A stretch of 64,000 nt of DNA from Caldilineae bacterium (GTDB lineage Bacteria; Chloroflexota; Anaerolineae; JAAEKA01), in NCBI GenBank assembly GCA_020634555.1, contig JACKBK010000006.1:1-64000 (forward strand), read 5' to 3'. The position numbers were made by a program, and so were the translations under genes. The notes beneath the pieces were generated by a model. That model made no database searches, was not told the DNA's origin, and saw nothing but the letters and a program-made list of their open reading frames with translations. Shown here piece by piece: positions 55,802 through 64,000 of this stretch. The stretch's first letter is position 1, and every line of letters begins with the position of its first letter.

Positions 55802-57007
55802 ATGCCTCCCATCCTCTTCTTCACGCCCGACCCACCGTCTGCCCTCTGGCAGGACAAACCGCAGATCGCGCGGCGGCTGGCGCGGCGTTTCACGGTGGTG
55901 ATGGTAGGCCCTGAGCTGCACCTGCCGTCATTACGCAGCCAGCACAGCGCCGGCCACTGGCGCGCGGCTGATCTGCGGACACCGCCACTGACCCGCCTGG
56001 ATGACACCTTCTACCGCTTTACCTGGTCGCCGCTGGCTGCCGCCACCGGTACACCGTTGTTAGGCGACTGGACTGCTGCTGCCCGCCGTCGCCGCTGGCA
56101 ATCCACCCTCCACCGACTAACCGTTGACCATTCACCATCCACCAATACCCATTTCCGTCCTCTCCTCTGGCTCTTCCGTCCCGGCATGTCGCACTTCATC
56201 GATGAGTTCGACCCGCAACTGGTGGTCTATCATGTGGTGGATGAATACAGCGCGTATCCTGGCCTCAGCGAGAAGCAACGGGAGATGCAGCGCGACCTGG
56301 ATCAGCGGTTGACGGCGCGGGCCGATTTGGTGTTCTGCACGGCGCGCAGCCTGGTCGAGGAGCGGCGGGAACTCAATCCAAACACGCACTACATGCCCAA
56401 CGCCGTAGATATCCGCGCCTTCCAGCGCGCCCTGACAGCGGCGACAGCCTCTCCACTTGCTGCGCTTCCCCGTCCCATCCTGGGGGTGGTCGGCGGGATC
56501 AACGCCAAGCTGGATCTGGCGCTGCTGGCAGCCGTGGCGGGCCGGCGCCCCAACTGGACGATAGCGCTGGTGGGACCAGTGAGCTACGGCGTCAGCGACG
56601 ACGATCTGGCCGCGCTGCGCAGGTTGCCTAACGCCCATTTTATCGGACCGGTGGAGCACGATCAGGTGCCGGGAGTGATCGCCGCGTGCGATGTTTGTCT
56701 GATTCCATACCGGTTGAACGAACAGACGCGGCACGTCAACCCGCTCAAGGTGTACGAATATCTGGCCGGCGGTAAGCCCGTGGTGGCGACGCCTCTGCCC
56801 GAGTTGGTTCAGTTCGGCAACACGGTACGGCTGGCCAGCGACGCGGCTGGCTTTGTCGCCGCGGTCGAGGCATCGCTGCCGGAAGCCGCCGATCCGCTGG
56901 CGCAGGCGACCCGGCGCGCGCTGGCTGCTGCTAACACCTGGGATCTGCGCGTCGCGCGCATGATCGAACTGGTAGACGATGCGCTGGCTCGAAAAACCAA
57001 AGCGTGA
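55802..57007 (+). CDS. GT4-like glycosyltransferase
   Basis: This 401-residue glycosyltransferase has an N-terminal Rossmann half beginning 'ILFFTPDPPSALWQDKPQIA', 'LVVYHVVDEYSAYPG' and 'RADLVFCTARSL'. The C-terminal half has 'PRPILGVVGGINAKLDLALL', 'ALVGPVSYGV', 'HFIGPVEHDQVPGVIAACDV' and 'NPLKVYEYLAGGKPVVATPL' (nucleotide-sugar E-x7-E region). It probably builds an envelope or extracellular polysaccharide. Residues about 101-115 ('LHRLTVDHSPSTNTHF') are encoded by ACCATTCACCATCCACC-type repeats and may be a local insertion. Confidence 0.85.
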   Translation: MPPILFFTPDPPSALWQDKPQIARRLARRFTVVMVGPELHLPSLRSQHSAGHWRAADLRTPPLTRLDDTFYRFTWSPLAAATGTPLLGDWTAAARRRRWQSTLHRLTVDHSPSTNTHFRPLLWLFRPGMSHFIDEFDPQLVVYHVVDEYSAYPGLSEKQREMQRDLDQRLTARADLVFCTARSLVEERRELNPNTHYMPNAVDIRAFQRALTAATASPLAALPRPILGVVGGINAKLDLALLAAVAGRRPNWTIALVGPVSYGVSDDDLAALRRLPNAHFIGPVEHDQVPGVIAACDVCLIPYRLNEQTRHVNPLKVYEYLAGGKPVVATPLPELVQFGNTVRLASDAAGFVAAVEASLPEAADPLAQATRRALAAANTWDLRVARMIELVDDALARKTKA

Positions 57008-57138
57008 ATGACAACGCACGAAAACGCCATCATGGGTCACGATTTTTGTCCACCAGCGATCTGAATAGCGAAAAAAGTAACGCCAGCCGCTCTCGCCGCA
57101 TCTACCCAGTAACAGAGAGACCAAAGGAGACCCAGACA

Positions 57139-57597
57139 GTGACTATGAAACGATACCCACAATTCTTGCTAGGCGCGATCTTCATTGCTGCCGTCGCGTT
57201 GAGCGGCTGCGGCGCGGCGGCGAGCCCAGCCCAGGCGCCGGCCGTTGACGCAGCGGCCGCGGCGGCGCCGGCGGCTGACGCCCTGAGCCTGCCGGTCGAG
57301 ATCAACGCGACGCAGTTGAACGAGATTCGCAACCGCGACGATGTGTATGTACTGGACGTGCGCGAGGACTGGGAATACCAGAGCGGACATGTGCCCGGCG
57401 CAGCCTGGATACCCTTGGGCGAGCTTTCCAACCGCTTGAGCGAGGTGCCGACCGACAAGACGGTGGTGGCTGTCTGCCGCAGCGGCAACCGTAGCGGCCA
57501 GGCGACGCAGATCCTGCGCCAGGCCGGTTTCGATGCCCACAATATGGTGGGTGGCATGAACTCCTATGCCGGCTCAGGGTTTGCCGTCGAAAAATAG
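57139..57597 (+). CDS. Rhodanese-domain lipoprotein
   Basis: This 152-residue protein has a lipoprotein signal peptide ('FIAAVALSGCGAAASPAQ', lipobox LSGC) and an A/P-rich linker. The rhodanese domain (about 55-150) has the 'VYVLDVREDWEYQSGHVPGA' motif and the active-site loop 'VCRSGNRSGQAT' with the catalytic cysteine. It acts outside the membrane as a sulfur-transfer or phosphatase-like module. GTG 57139 is chosen because AAAGGAGA lies eight bases before; ATG 57145 would be 14 bases away. A strong terminator follows. Confidence 0.85.
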   Translation: MTMKRYPQFLLGAIFIAAVALSGCGAAASPAQAPAVDAAAAAAPAADALSLPVEINATQLNEIRNRDDVYVLDVREDWEYQSGHVPGAAWIPLGELSNRLSEVPTDKTVVAVCRSGNRSGQATQILRQAGFDAHNMVGGMNSYAGSGFAVEK

Positions 57598-57610
57598 CTC
57601 CTGACCGGCA

Positions 57611-57662
57611 GAATCAAAACAGGGTTGAGGCGATGTCCATCGCCTCAACCCTGTTTTGATTC
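57611..57662. terminator. Perfect 25-bp hairpin terminator
   Basis: 25-base perfect arms with a two-base loop at 57611-57635/57638-57662 (GAATCAAAACAGGGTTGAGG...). The arms end in TTTTGATTC, and it serves both the rhodanese gene and the opposing YtxH gene. Confidence 0.85.
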
Positions 57663-57728
57663 AATCAGAGGTACAACCCGGTAGTATCTCAGTGATAGTG
57701 CGGGCCAGTTACTGCCAGACCGGTTCGT

Positions 57729-58133
57729 TCAACTGCCGGTCTGGTCATCGACTACCGAGTCAACTGCGTCTGCTGCGGAGTCGGCTGCATCTGCAACAGC
57801 ATCGGCTGTCTCCGATGCCTGCGCCTGAACAGCTTCCGTGGCGTCTGATGCCATTTCCTGTACAGCATCCGCGGCATCTGATGCTTGCTGCTGTGCGCTT
57901 GCAGCGGCGTCGGCTGCCTGCTGCTGGACTGAACTGGCGGCCTGATAGGTGCTTTGCCATGTCTGGTCAGCTGCCTGCTGGCCGCGGGAAGTGAGCCGGC
58001 TGGCCTGGCTGGAAATCTCGCCGCGGATCTCCCTGCCGGAACGCGGCGTGCGCAACAGCGCAAATGCCGCGCCGCCAATGGCGCCGAGCACGAATCCCCA
58101 GAACATCGCGTTAGATTCCTTCTTGTTCGACAT
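57729..58133 (-). CDS. YtxH-domain protein with alanine/glutamine/aspartate-rich tail
   Basis: This 134-residue protein has the N-terminal YtxH glycine-rich membrane segment 'FWGFVLGAIGGAAFALLRTP' followed by 'SGREIRGEI'. It continues with a long low-complexity coiled region of A, Q, D and S repeats ('QQQASDAADAVQEMASD') and ends in 'DDQTGS'. The function of YtxH proteins is unknown. The start at 58133 is inside the upstream membrane-protein gene (23-base overlap). Confidence 0.8.
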   Translation of the reverse strand: MSNKKESNAMFWGFVLGAIGGAAFALLRTPRSGREIRGEISSQASRLTSRGQQAADQTWQSTYQAASSVQQQAADAAASAQQQASDAADAVQEMASDATEAVQAQASETADAVADAADSAADAVDSVVDDQTGS

Positions 58134-58629
58134 TGTTCGTCGCCTCCTGCGTTTGCTCGCTGGCGCCGCTGGCCGGCTCGGTAGCGGCGGCTGACCAGCC
58201 TGGCACCGGTCCGGCAGCCGGCACCGCGCCTTGCTTCTTGCTGCGGATACCCATACTTCCGAGCACATAGCGCAACGACCCCTTCGCGCCGGCGGTCTTG
58301 GCGGAAACATCGATCATCGGGCTGGTGACACCTTCGCTGACGAAACTGGCAGTGCCGCGTACGGTACTTGAGGTTTCCTGCAAGCTTTCCAGCACCGGCT
58401 TGAGTTCGTCGAGCAGGAACATCAACAGCTTGATGATCTGCCACATCATCACCATCAAGACAATGTCCAGCACGATCAGGGTGATGGCCAGAACGATGAT
58501 GGAGATGTCGCGCAGCCGGTTGGTGATCACCGGATGCGTCATCAGATAAAGGAAGATCATCACCAGCACCACCAGGCCGGCGACGGAAATGGCGATGATC
58601 CCGTATTTCTGTCTATTCGTTAATTGCAT
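58111..58629 (-). CDS. Membrane protein, partner of the YtxH protein
   Basis: This 172-residue protein has two N-terminal hydrophobic stretches (about 10-30 'IIAISVAGLVVLVMIFLYLM' and 42-66 'ISIIVLAITLIVLDIVLMVM') and a cytoplasmic helical part ('DELKPVLESLQETSSTVRGT'). The tail is A/P/E-rich. I do not recognise a named family. It overlaps and precedes the YtxH gene, so the two are likely co-expressed membrane proteins. Confidence 0.75.
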   Translation of the reverse strand: MQLTNRQKYGIIAISVAGLVVLVMIFLYLMTHPVITNRLRDISIIVLAITLIVLDIVLMVMMWQIIKLLMFLLDELKPVLESLQETSSTVRGTASFVSEGVTSPMIDVSAKTAGAKGSLRYVLGSMGIRSKKQGAVPAAGPVPGWSAAATEPASGASEQTQEATNNVEQEGI

Positions 58630-58799
58630 TGGCCTTGGAACCTCGCAGTGCGATCATGAAAAATGACTTGCGCATTGTAACACAGAATCCTCCGACTGCC
58701 AACGCGTTGCACATTACCGCGAGATCGTGTATCCTGCCGTGAAGCCATTGATGCATGCAGGAACGCGCGATGAGATCCTGAATATGCGAAAGGAATGTG

Positions 58800-59495
58800 A
58801 TGGAAACCGGGAACACCCGCCGCGTGACGACACCTGAGTTCGTGCCGCTGGATTTCAGCGAATACCCGCCTGAAGAGATGTTGCGGCGAGCTGAGACTTT
58901 CTATGCCGAAGTTAGCCGGCGGCGCACGGTGCGCGAGTTCTCAGACCGGCCGGTGTCACGCACACTTATCGAAACCTGCTTGCTGGCGGCCGGCAGCGCA
59001 CCCAACGGCGCGAACTTGCAGCCGTGGCACTTCGTCGTCGTGGTCGACCCAGAAATCAAGCGCCAGATCAGGGAAGCTGCCGAGGCCGAGGAGCGCGAGT
59101 TCTACAGTGGACGCGCGCCGCAGGAGTGGATCGACGCACTCGCTCCCCTCGGCACCGATCCGCACAAGCCGTTCCTGGAAACCGCGCCCTACCTCATCGT
59201 CATCTTTGGCCAATCCTACGGCCTGCTGCCCGATGGCCGCAAGGTAAAGCACTACTACGTGCAGGAGTCGGTGGGCATCGCCACAGGCGTGTTGATCACT
59301 GCCCTGCACCACGCCGGGCTGGCCACGCTGACACACACACCCAATCCCATGGGATTCCTCAACGACCTGCTGGGCCGGCCACCTAACGAGCGCCCTTTTC
59401 TGATCCTCGTAACCGGCTATCCGGCTGATGATGCCCGTGTGCCGGTTCACGCGATGCACAAGAAACCACTCAGCGAGATCGCAACGTTTGTCTGA
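58800..59495 (+). CDS. Nitroreductase-fold flavoprotein, iodotyrosine-deiodinase-like
   Basis: This 231-residue nitroreductase-superfamily protein has 'RRTVREFSDRPVSRTLIETC', 'APNGANLQPWHFVVVVDPEI', 'EREFYSGRAPQEWIDALAPL', 'VQESVGIATGVLITALHHAG' and 'LGRPPNERPFLILVTGYPAD'. The lid segment E-R-E-F-Y...EW resembles that of IYD-type reductive dehalogenases (E/Y/K triad). A role in reductive dehalogenation or flavin-dependent reduction is possible but unproved. ATG 58800 follows AAAGGA at a short distance. Confidence 0.85.
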   Translation: METGNTRRVTTPEFVPLDFSEYPPEEMLRRAETFYAEVSRRRTVREFSDRPVSRTLIETCLLAAGSAPNGANLQPWHFVVVVDPEIKRQIREAAEAEEREFYSGRAPQEWIDALAPLGTDPHKPFLETAPYLIVIFGQSYGLLPDGRKVKHYYVQESVGIATGVLITALHHAGLATLTHTPNPMGFLNDLLGRPPNERPFLILVTGYPADDARVPVHAMHKKPLSEIATFV

Positions 59496-59567
59496 ACCGG
59501 CACAACAAGTTCAATCACGCCATCGTTTCATGGCTTAACCTCCAGCCACCTTGAGGAGTTTGCTACC

Positions 59568-60275
59568 TTGTCTACACGAAGCGCTAGCTACCAGGATATC
59601 GTCCGAGCCACCGAACAGCCCGGCTGCCCTCTGTGTCACATCGGCCAGAAGACCGCCCATTCCTATCTGGATAACCTGCTCTGGGGAAGCGTGAACGATC
59701 CGGAGCTGCGGGCTGAACTGGACAAGCTACTGGGCTTTTGCGGCAAGCACAGCCGCCAGATGATGACATTCCAGGGAGAACGACTCGGTGTGGCGATTGT
59801 CCATCACGCGATGCTTAAGGAGGCGTTACGCCGCCTGCAGAATGTCGACGCACCGCAGTCCCGCTCGTTGTCACAACGGCTTGGCCTGCGCAAATCAGTG
59901 GGCGGCGACACCCCACCGGTCATCGAGCCGGCCGGGCAATGTCCCGTCTGCGCCAAGCAAGCGGAGATCGAAGCGCGCGCGTTGGATGCACTGGTGGAGA
60001 ACCTGGTGGATGATCTGGACGGGCCGCTGCGCGAGGCGGGCGGGCTGTGTTGGGAGCATCTCGGTCTGGCGCTACAACGCTGCCGGGATGAGCCGACCCA
60101 GGCAGCCCTGGTTGAGCTTCAGTCGGCGGCCTGGTCTGAGTTAGTCGAGCACCTGGGAGAGTTCATTCGCAAGCGCGACTATCGCTTTCAACACGAGCAG
60201 GTCACCGAAGCCGAAGCTGCGTCCATCGGCCAATCCATCGAAGCACTGACCGGCCAGTACCCACCCGTCGATTGA
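59568..60275 (+). CDS. DUF6062-family protein
   Basis: This 235-residue protein has cysteine pairs 'CPLCHIGQKTAHSY' and 'CPVCAKQAEIEARALD' and two similar halves, each ending with a conserved cysteine-and-histidine helix ('GFCGKHSRQMM' and 'GLCWEHLGLAL'). This suggests a duplicated zinc-binding module. The start is TTG 59568 with GAGGAG about ten bases upstream. Function unknown; cytoplasmic. Confidence 0.8.
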   Translation: MSTRSASYQDIVRATEQPGCPLCHIGQKTAHSYLDNLLWGSVNDPELRAELDKLLGFCGKHSRQMMTFQGERLGVAIVHHAMLKEALRRLQNVDAPQSRSLSQRLGLRKSVGGDTPPVIEPAGQCPVCAKQAEIEARALDALVENLVDDLDGPLREAGGLCWEHLGLALQRCRDEPTQAALVELQSAAWSELVEHLGEFIRKRDYRFQHEQVTEAEAASIGQSIEALTGQYPPVD

Positions 60276-60283
60276 GTCAGGAG

Positions 60284-60652
60284 CTACCCCATCACCAGCG
60301 CCCACAAACGTGGCCCGAAGATTGCAACGGCTACAAGAAGTGATCCGATGACCGCAAACACCATCGCGCCGGCCGCCGCATCTTTGGCGGTGCGCGCCAG
60401 CTCGTGGTAGTCGGGGGAAACCAGATCTACCACCGCTTCGATGGCGCTGTTGACAGCTTCCAGCGCCAGAATCGTACACACCGTCAGGCCGAGGATGGCC
60501 CATTCAACCGGCTCGATGGCCAACCATATCCCGGCTACGCAGACGACCGCTGCAGCAGCCAGCTCGATCCAGGCGTTGCGTTGCGTGCGCAGGGTATAGA
60601 CCATGCCGTGCACGGCGCAGGTGAAGGAATGCCAGCGGCTGGTGCTCTTCAT
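60284..60652 (-). CDS. dgkA: Diacylglycerol/undecaprenol kinase
   Basis: This 122-residue protein has three transmembrane helices, with 'WIELAAAAVVCVAGIWLAIE', the catalytic-motif helix 'LALEAVNSAIEAVVDLVSPD' and 'ELARTAKDAAAGAMVFAVIG'. The Gram-positive-type DgkA mostly phosphorylates undecaprenol. It overlaps ybeY by four bases in the conserved yqeY-pgpH-ybeY-dgkA operon. Confidence 0.93.
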   Translation of the reverse strand: MKSTSRWHSFTCAVHGMVYTLRTQRNAWIELAAAAVVCVAGIWLAIEPVEWAILGLTVCTILALEAVNSAIEAVVDLVSPDYHELARTAKDAAAGAMVFAVIGSLLVAVAIFGPRLWALVMG

Positions 60653-61122
60653 TCCTCGGCTGGGAGAGAGGCCAGAATCTCATCCTGCTTCGCCCACATG
60701 ACAGCTTCCTCTTCCGCCGTCGCATGGTCGTAGCCCAGCAAGTGCAGGGTTCCGTGGATGGCTAGCAGGTGCATCTCACGCGCCGTAGAGTGGCCGGCGG
60801 CGCTGGCCTGGCGCGCGGCATAGGGAAACGAAATCACCACATCGCCCAGAAATTCCAACGCCTCCGGCGCGATGACAAACTGCGCCGCGGCGTCTTCAGC
60901 GTCCTCCTGGGCGGAGAAAGACAGAACATCAGTCGGTGCGTCGATGCCGCGATAGTCGAGGTTGAGTTGATGCAACAGGTCGTCGCTGCCGACCATCACC
61001 GACACCCCGGCTGACGTGATGCCTTCCCGCAGCAAGGTCACCTCCACTGCGGCCCGCAGGCCATCGAGCGCAACCTGCTCCTCGAACACCTCATCGATTT
61101 GCACATCGATCTCAAGCGGCAT
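60649..61122 (-). CDS. ybeY: Endoribonuclease YbeY
   Basis: This 157-residue metalloprotein has the zinc motif HxxxHxxxxxH in 'IHGTLHLLGYDHATAEEEA', 'LNLDYRGIDAPTDVLSF' and the 'GDVVISFPYAARQA' segment. It takes part in 16S rRNA maturation and ribosome quality control. The start MPLEIDVQ at 61122 lies in the upstream gene's end (11-base overlap). The longer frame is unlikely. Confidence 0.95.
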   Translation of the reverse strand: MPLEIDVQIDEVFEEQVALDGLRAAVEVTLLREGITSAGVSVMVGSDDLLHQLNLDYRGIDAPTDVLSFSAQEDAEDAAAQFVIAPEALEFLGDVVISFPYAARQASAAGHSTAREMHLLAIHGTLHLLGYDHATAEEEAVMWAKQDEILASLPAEE

Positions 61123-63310
61123 TGGGCGATTCTGCGGGAGCTGGTCGCGGCGAATCGGCCGCGGCGGATGGCGGCGCGATCTCGGCAGGCGCGGGCGACG
61201 ATGAAATCTGCGGCTGTCGGGTGACTTCGGGATAGACCACGCGTGGGTGGTGAACACCCTTCAACGAGCGCACAAACACCTGACGCACCGTCTCCAGGTC
61301 TTGCAGCGTCAGGGGACTCTCCGAAAGCTCGCCCTCGATCAACTTCTGGTTGATGATCTTGCGCACGACCTCGTCGACCTCGTCGCGCGATTGGGGACGC
61401 GTCGCCCGCACCGCGCTTTCGCAGCTATCGGCCAGCATCAGCAACGCGGTTTCCTTGCTGCGCGGCTTGGGGCCGGGATAGCGAAAGTCCTTCTCGTCCA
61501 CACCCTCCGGACCGGCGATCTCCTGGGCCTTGACGTAGAAAAAGCGCACCAGCCCCGTACCTTGGTGTTCGGCGATGAAATCGCGGATGCGATGCGGCAG
61601 CTTGTGCTTCTTGGCCAGCTCCAGCCCATCCTTGATGTGGGTGATAATAATCTGTGCGCTGGACCAGGGATCGAGCTGGCTGTGCGGGTCCACGCCATCG
61701 GCCCGGTTTTCCACAAAGAAGTGGGGGCGGACGATCTTGCCGACATCGTGGTAATACGCGCCGACGCGGGTCAGGAACGGGTCGGCGCCGACGGCCTCCG
61801 CGGCTTGCTCCGCCAGGTTGCTCACCAAAAGCGAGTGGTGATAGGTCCCGGGCGCCTTGGTAACTAGATCGCGCAGCAACGGATGGTTAGGCCGCGACAG
61901 TTCCATCAGCCGCAGCGGCGTCGCGATGTCGAAGATCGCACCGAAGAAATAGAACCCGATCAGCGTCAGGCTGGCCGCCAGCGCTCCGTTCACCACTGCA
62001 GCCGAAAACAGTTGCACATAGCCCGCCAAGTCGAGATTGGCGAACGGCATCGCAAACGCAGCGACGATCAGGATGTTAGAGAGCGCAATGGCAACCCCGG
62101 CGCGCACGAACGCGCTGGTTCGCTCGCCGCGGCCGACTACCAGTGCCCCGATGACCGCGCCCACAGTGGCGTAGGTGGTGATAGGCAGCGGAACGCTGGC
62201 CAGCCATCCAATGACAACGCCGAAATAGATCGTTACCAGCATCATCCACGGCAGACCCAGCAGCGCGGCGATCAACATGGTCAGCGCGCTCAGGGGAAAG
62301 AAGTATTCCAGCAGGGTGCTGTTGGGCACCATCAGTTTGGCCAACACCAGGAAGCCGGCCAGCAGCGCCAACAAAAGGCTCAGCCGCCGCGGGTTGGCCA
62401 GATCCTCAGACCCGGCGCGGAAGATGTACAGACCGAAGATAGCCGCCAGAACGATGGAAATCAGTAGCGCTGAACCAACCCGCCACATGTCCAGTCCCCG
62501 CTGGTAAAGATCCAGCTTCTCCAGGGCCTCGATATGGCGAGCCGTGAGCAGATCGCCGGCGCGCACGATAATCTCGCCGGCAGCGAACTGCTCGGTCTGC
62601 GGAGCTACGGCTGCACGCGCCTCGTCGCGTGCGGCCTGCGTGCGTTCAGCGTTGGGCAGCATGTTCGGCTTCAAGAGCGCTCGCACCAGCGCGATAGCCA
62701 CGCCGGCCTCAGTATCGTCGCGCAGGTCGATGTAGCTCGGCACGCGCCGCCGCGCCGCGGCCAGTGTCGTATCCCGTATTTCGCCCAGCAGAATCACGTT
62801 CAGCGCGCCGGGCACTTCTCCCTTGACCCGTTCCCAGGCATCGTCGTCCAACGAGAGGAGGCTGGCGATATCTGCAATCTCCAACTGGACGTCCGGCAGT
62901 TCCTGGATAGCCTCGACCTTCTGCGCTGCTGACAGCGACGTGTCGGCGCGCAGGCCGTCGATCAGTGTGAATATTTCTCCCGCCCGATCGACCTGCTCGC
63001 TGCGCACCCGACGCACCGGTTCGTAGATATCCGCCACTCGGCGCTCGGCCTGCTGGCGCGCCTCCTCGGTCAGCGTGTCGCTGATGTAGTCGATGGAGCG
63101 GGGTGCACGGATGTCTGCCGGACTGACCTCGCCCACTGTCAGAGCGTAGCGGCCCGAGGTCGGCCACTGAACGGCCAACACCAGCGTGGTCAGCAACACA
63201 AAGACGGCGCCGTAAGCCAGCGCCTTGAATCGTGTCGCAAAAGGTACATCGCGTGACTCCGTTGCTCCGGAAGAGGAGAGCGGCCCGGTTGTGTTGGATG
63301 TAGATGTCAT
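61112..63310 (-). CDS. pgpH: 7TM-HD phosphohydrolase PgpH
   Basis: This 732-residue membrane protein hydrolyses cyclic di-AMP in Firmicutes. It has an N-terminal helix ('LAYGAVFVLLTTLVLAVQWP'), an extracytoplasmic 7TMR-HDED domain (about 55-295), seven helices (about 305-520) and the HD domain with 'LVTKAPGTYHHSLLVSNLAE', 'GAYYHDVGKIVRPHFFVENR' and 'HIKDGLELAKKHKLP'. The C-terminal tail is P/A/S-rich. The start ATG 63310 has no clear ribosome binding site; the longer frame overlaps yqeY. Confidence 0.93.
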   Translation of the reverse strand: MTSTSNTTGPLSSSGATESRDVPFATRFKALAYGAVFVLLTTLVLAVQWPTSGRYALTVGEVSPADIRAPRSIDYISDTLTEEARQQAERRVADIYEPVRRVRSEQVDRAGEIFTLIDGLRADTSLSAAQKVEAIQELPDVQLEIADIASLLSLDDDAWERVKGEVPGALNVILLGEIRDTTLAAARRRVPSYIDLRDDTEAGVAIALVRALLKPNMLPNAERTQAARDEARAAVAPQTEQFAAGEIIVRAGDLLTARHIEALEKLDLYQRGLDMWRVGSALLISIVLAAIFGLYIFRAGSEDLANPRRLSLLLALLAGFLVLAKLMVPNSTLLEYFFPLSALTMLIAALLGLPWMMLVTIYFGVVIGWLASVPLPITTYATVGAVIGALVVGRGERTSAFVRAGVAIALSNILIVAAFAMPFANLDLAGYVQLFSAAVVNGALAASLTLIGFYFFGAIFDIATPLRLMELSRPNHPLLRDLVTKAPGTYHHSLLVSNLAEQAAEAVGADPFLTRVGAYYHDVGKIVRPHFFVENRADGVDPHSQLDPWSSAQIIITHIKDGLELAKKHKLPHRIRDFIAEHQGTGLVRFFYVKAQEIAGPEGVDEKDFRYPGPKPRSKETALLMLADSCESAVRATRPQSRDEVDEVVRKIINQKLIEGELSESPLTLQDLETVRQVFVRSLKGVHHPRVVYPEVTRQPQISSSPAPAEIAPPSAAADSPRPAPAESPNAA

Positions 63311-63326
63311 GGGGAAGGGAGTGCTG

Positions 63327-63797
63327 TCAGGCTGTGTTCGCCAGCAACTCGCGCGCGACCTCGTTGACCAGCTTGCCGTCGGCCCGGTTCTGGAGTTGCG
63401 CCATACTGCCGCGCATGACGATCCCCAAATCTCGCGGGCTTTGGGCGCCTGTCTCAACGATGACCGCTTGCACGACGACCGTGATCTCCTCCCGGCTGAG
63501 CTGCTGGGGCAGGTATTCCTCGAGCACTGCCAGTTGTGTTTCTTCGTTGGGTATGAGATCGTCCCGGCCGCCAGCGCTGAATTCGCTGATCGACTCGCGG
63601 CGTTGCTTGGCTTGCTGCTTGATGAGCTGCAGGACCTCATCGTCGGTCAACGAAGCGTCCGCGCCAGCGCTGCTGCGTTTTTCGACAATCGCGTTTTGGA
63701 TGGCTGTCTTAACGGACCGCAGCGCCAGCTTGCGCGGCTCGTCGCGGGCCAGCATGGCAGCTTTCAGGTCGGTGTCGATCTGTTGTTGTAGACTCAT
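63327..63797 (-). CDS. yqeY: GatB/YqeY-domain protein
   Basis: This 156-residue helical YqeY protein has 'DLKAAMLARDEPRKLALRSV', 'LTDDEVLQLIKQQAKQRRES' and 'LPQQLSREEITVVVQAV'. It ends in 'LVNEVARELLANTA'. The domain is the tail of GatB, but this stand-alone protein has an unsettled role in tRNA or translation quality control. Sixteen bases before pgpH. The start at 63797 has a weak GGAA site. Confidence 0.92.
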   Translation of the reverse strand: MSLQQQIDTDLKAAMLARDEPRKLALRSVKTAIQNAIVEKRSSAGADASLTDDEVLQLIKQQAKQRRESISEFSAGGRDDLIPNEETQLAVLEEYLPQQLSREEITVVVQAVIVETGAQSPRDLGIVMRGSMAQLQNRADGKLVNEVARELLANTA

Positions 63798-63833
63798 TGT
63801 CGGTTCCATTGAATTCATGTAATTCCCCAGCCC

Positions 63834-63926
63834 ACGACTTCGGAAGTCGCTGGCTCAAGGGACGAAGCGCTCCCAGACCGCACGCTGCAGCTGTTGAAGT
63901 TGTGCGGCGACTTCGGAAGTCGCCGC
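63834..63926. repeat. GACTTCGGAAGTCGC element (family 2, copy 4)
   Basis: ACGACTTCGGAAGTCGCT (63834-) and GCGGCGACTTCGGAAGTCGC (63904-) lie upstream of yqeY. Here the two units are each near-palindromic and directly repeated rather than inverted. Confidence 0.75.
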
Positions 63927-64000
63927 GACGGGTTACGAATCTACATATTCCAACGAGCCGATTATAGCATGGCTTGCCCGCGAATCCAAGAGGTTTCGCA

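Overview
The window is about 60% G+C, densely coded and without rRNA, tRNA or CRISPR loci that I could recognise. Gene content points to a filamentous-type Chloroflexota (Anaerolineae/Caldilineae-like) bacterium. The pointers are a Rex redox repressor, SpoVS and PSP1/RicT in a lineage with no other sporulation genes here, RNase Y, TrpB2, coenzyme F420 enzymes, a selenium-type xanthine dehydrogenase, a VIT-family transporter and many short dispersed palindromic repeats. This placement is inferred from gene families only.

Layout. 1-308: the start of a class IV aminotransferase running off the left edge. 391-715: nested palindromic repeats. 737-5262 (minus): a tightly coupled five-gene operon with two truncated MutS-type ATPases, a coiled-coil protein, a zinc-ribbon/HEAT-repeat protein and a helical protein. 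5620-6969: an RlmD-type RNA methyltransferase. 7246-8556 (minus) and 8829-27438 (plus): glutamate dehydrogenase divergent from a GntR regulator. The regulator is followed by two carbamoyltransferases, carbamate kinase, two fold-type II PLP enzymes, an F420:NADP oxidoreductase, a xanthine dehydrogenase-like molybdenum hydroxylase, a BrnT/BrnA toxin-antitoxin pair, an F420-type luciferase-fold oxidoreductase and a complete BMP-type nucleoside ABC transporter. I read this as a nucleoside/purine uptake and catabolism island that recovers ATP from carbamoyl groups and ammonia for GDH. 27644-32410: a secreted M4 metalloprotease, a cyclase-like/SRPBCC protein, a haem-binding protein and a VIT transporter. 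32656-37816: a lower-GC cassette with TetR, a three-gene ABC exporter and an alpha/beta hydrolase, probably acquired. 37855-43585 (minus): ComEC, a MacB-type ATPase with a MacA-type adaptor but no permease, and a Yip1-like membrane protein. 43751-63797: housekeeping genes, namely rex, a secreted repeat protein, recA, recX, rny, spoVS, ricT-holB, trxA, trpB2, a glycosyltransferase, a rhodanese lipoprotein, a YtxH pair, an IYD-like flavoprotein, a DUF6062 protein and the conserved yqeY-pgpH-ybeY-dgkA operon.

Three things stand out. First, the purine-type island pairs F420 enzymes with YgeW-type carbamoyl transfer but has no hydantoinase or SsnA gene. Second, the MutS-like pair sits in an undescribed operon. 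Third, a modular family of nested palindromic repeats recurs between genes, often touches or supplies stop codons, and in one case is inserted in frame in a gene.
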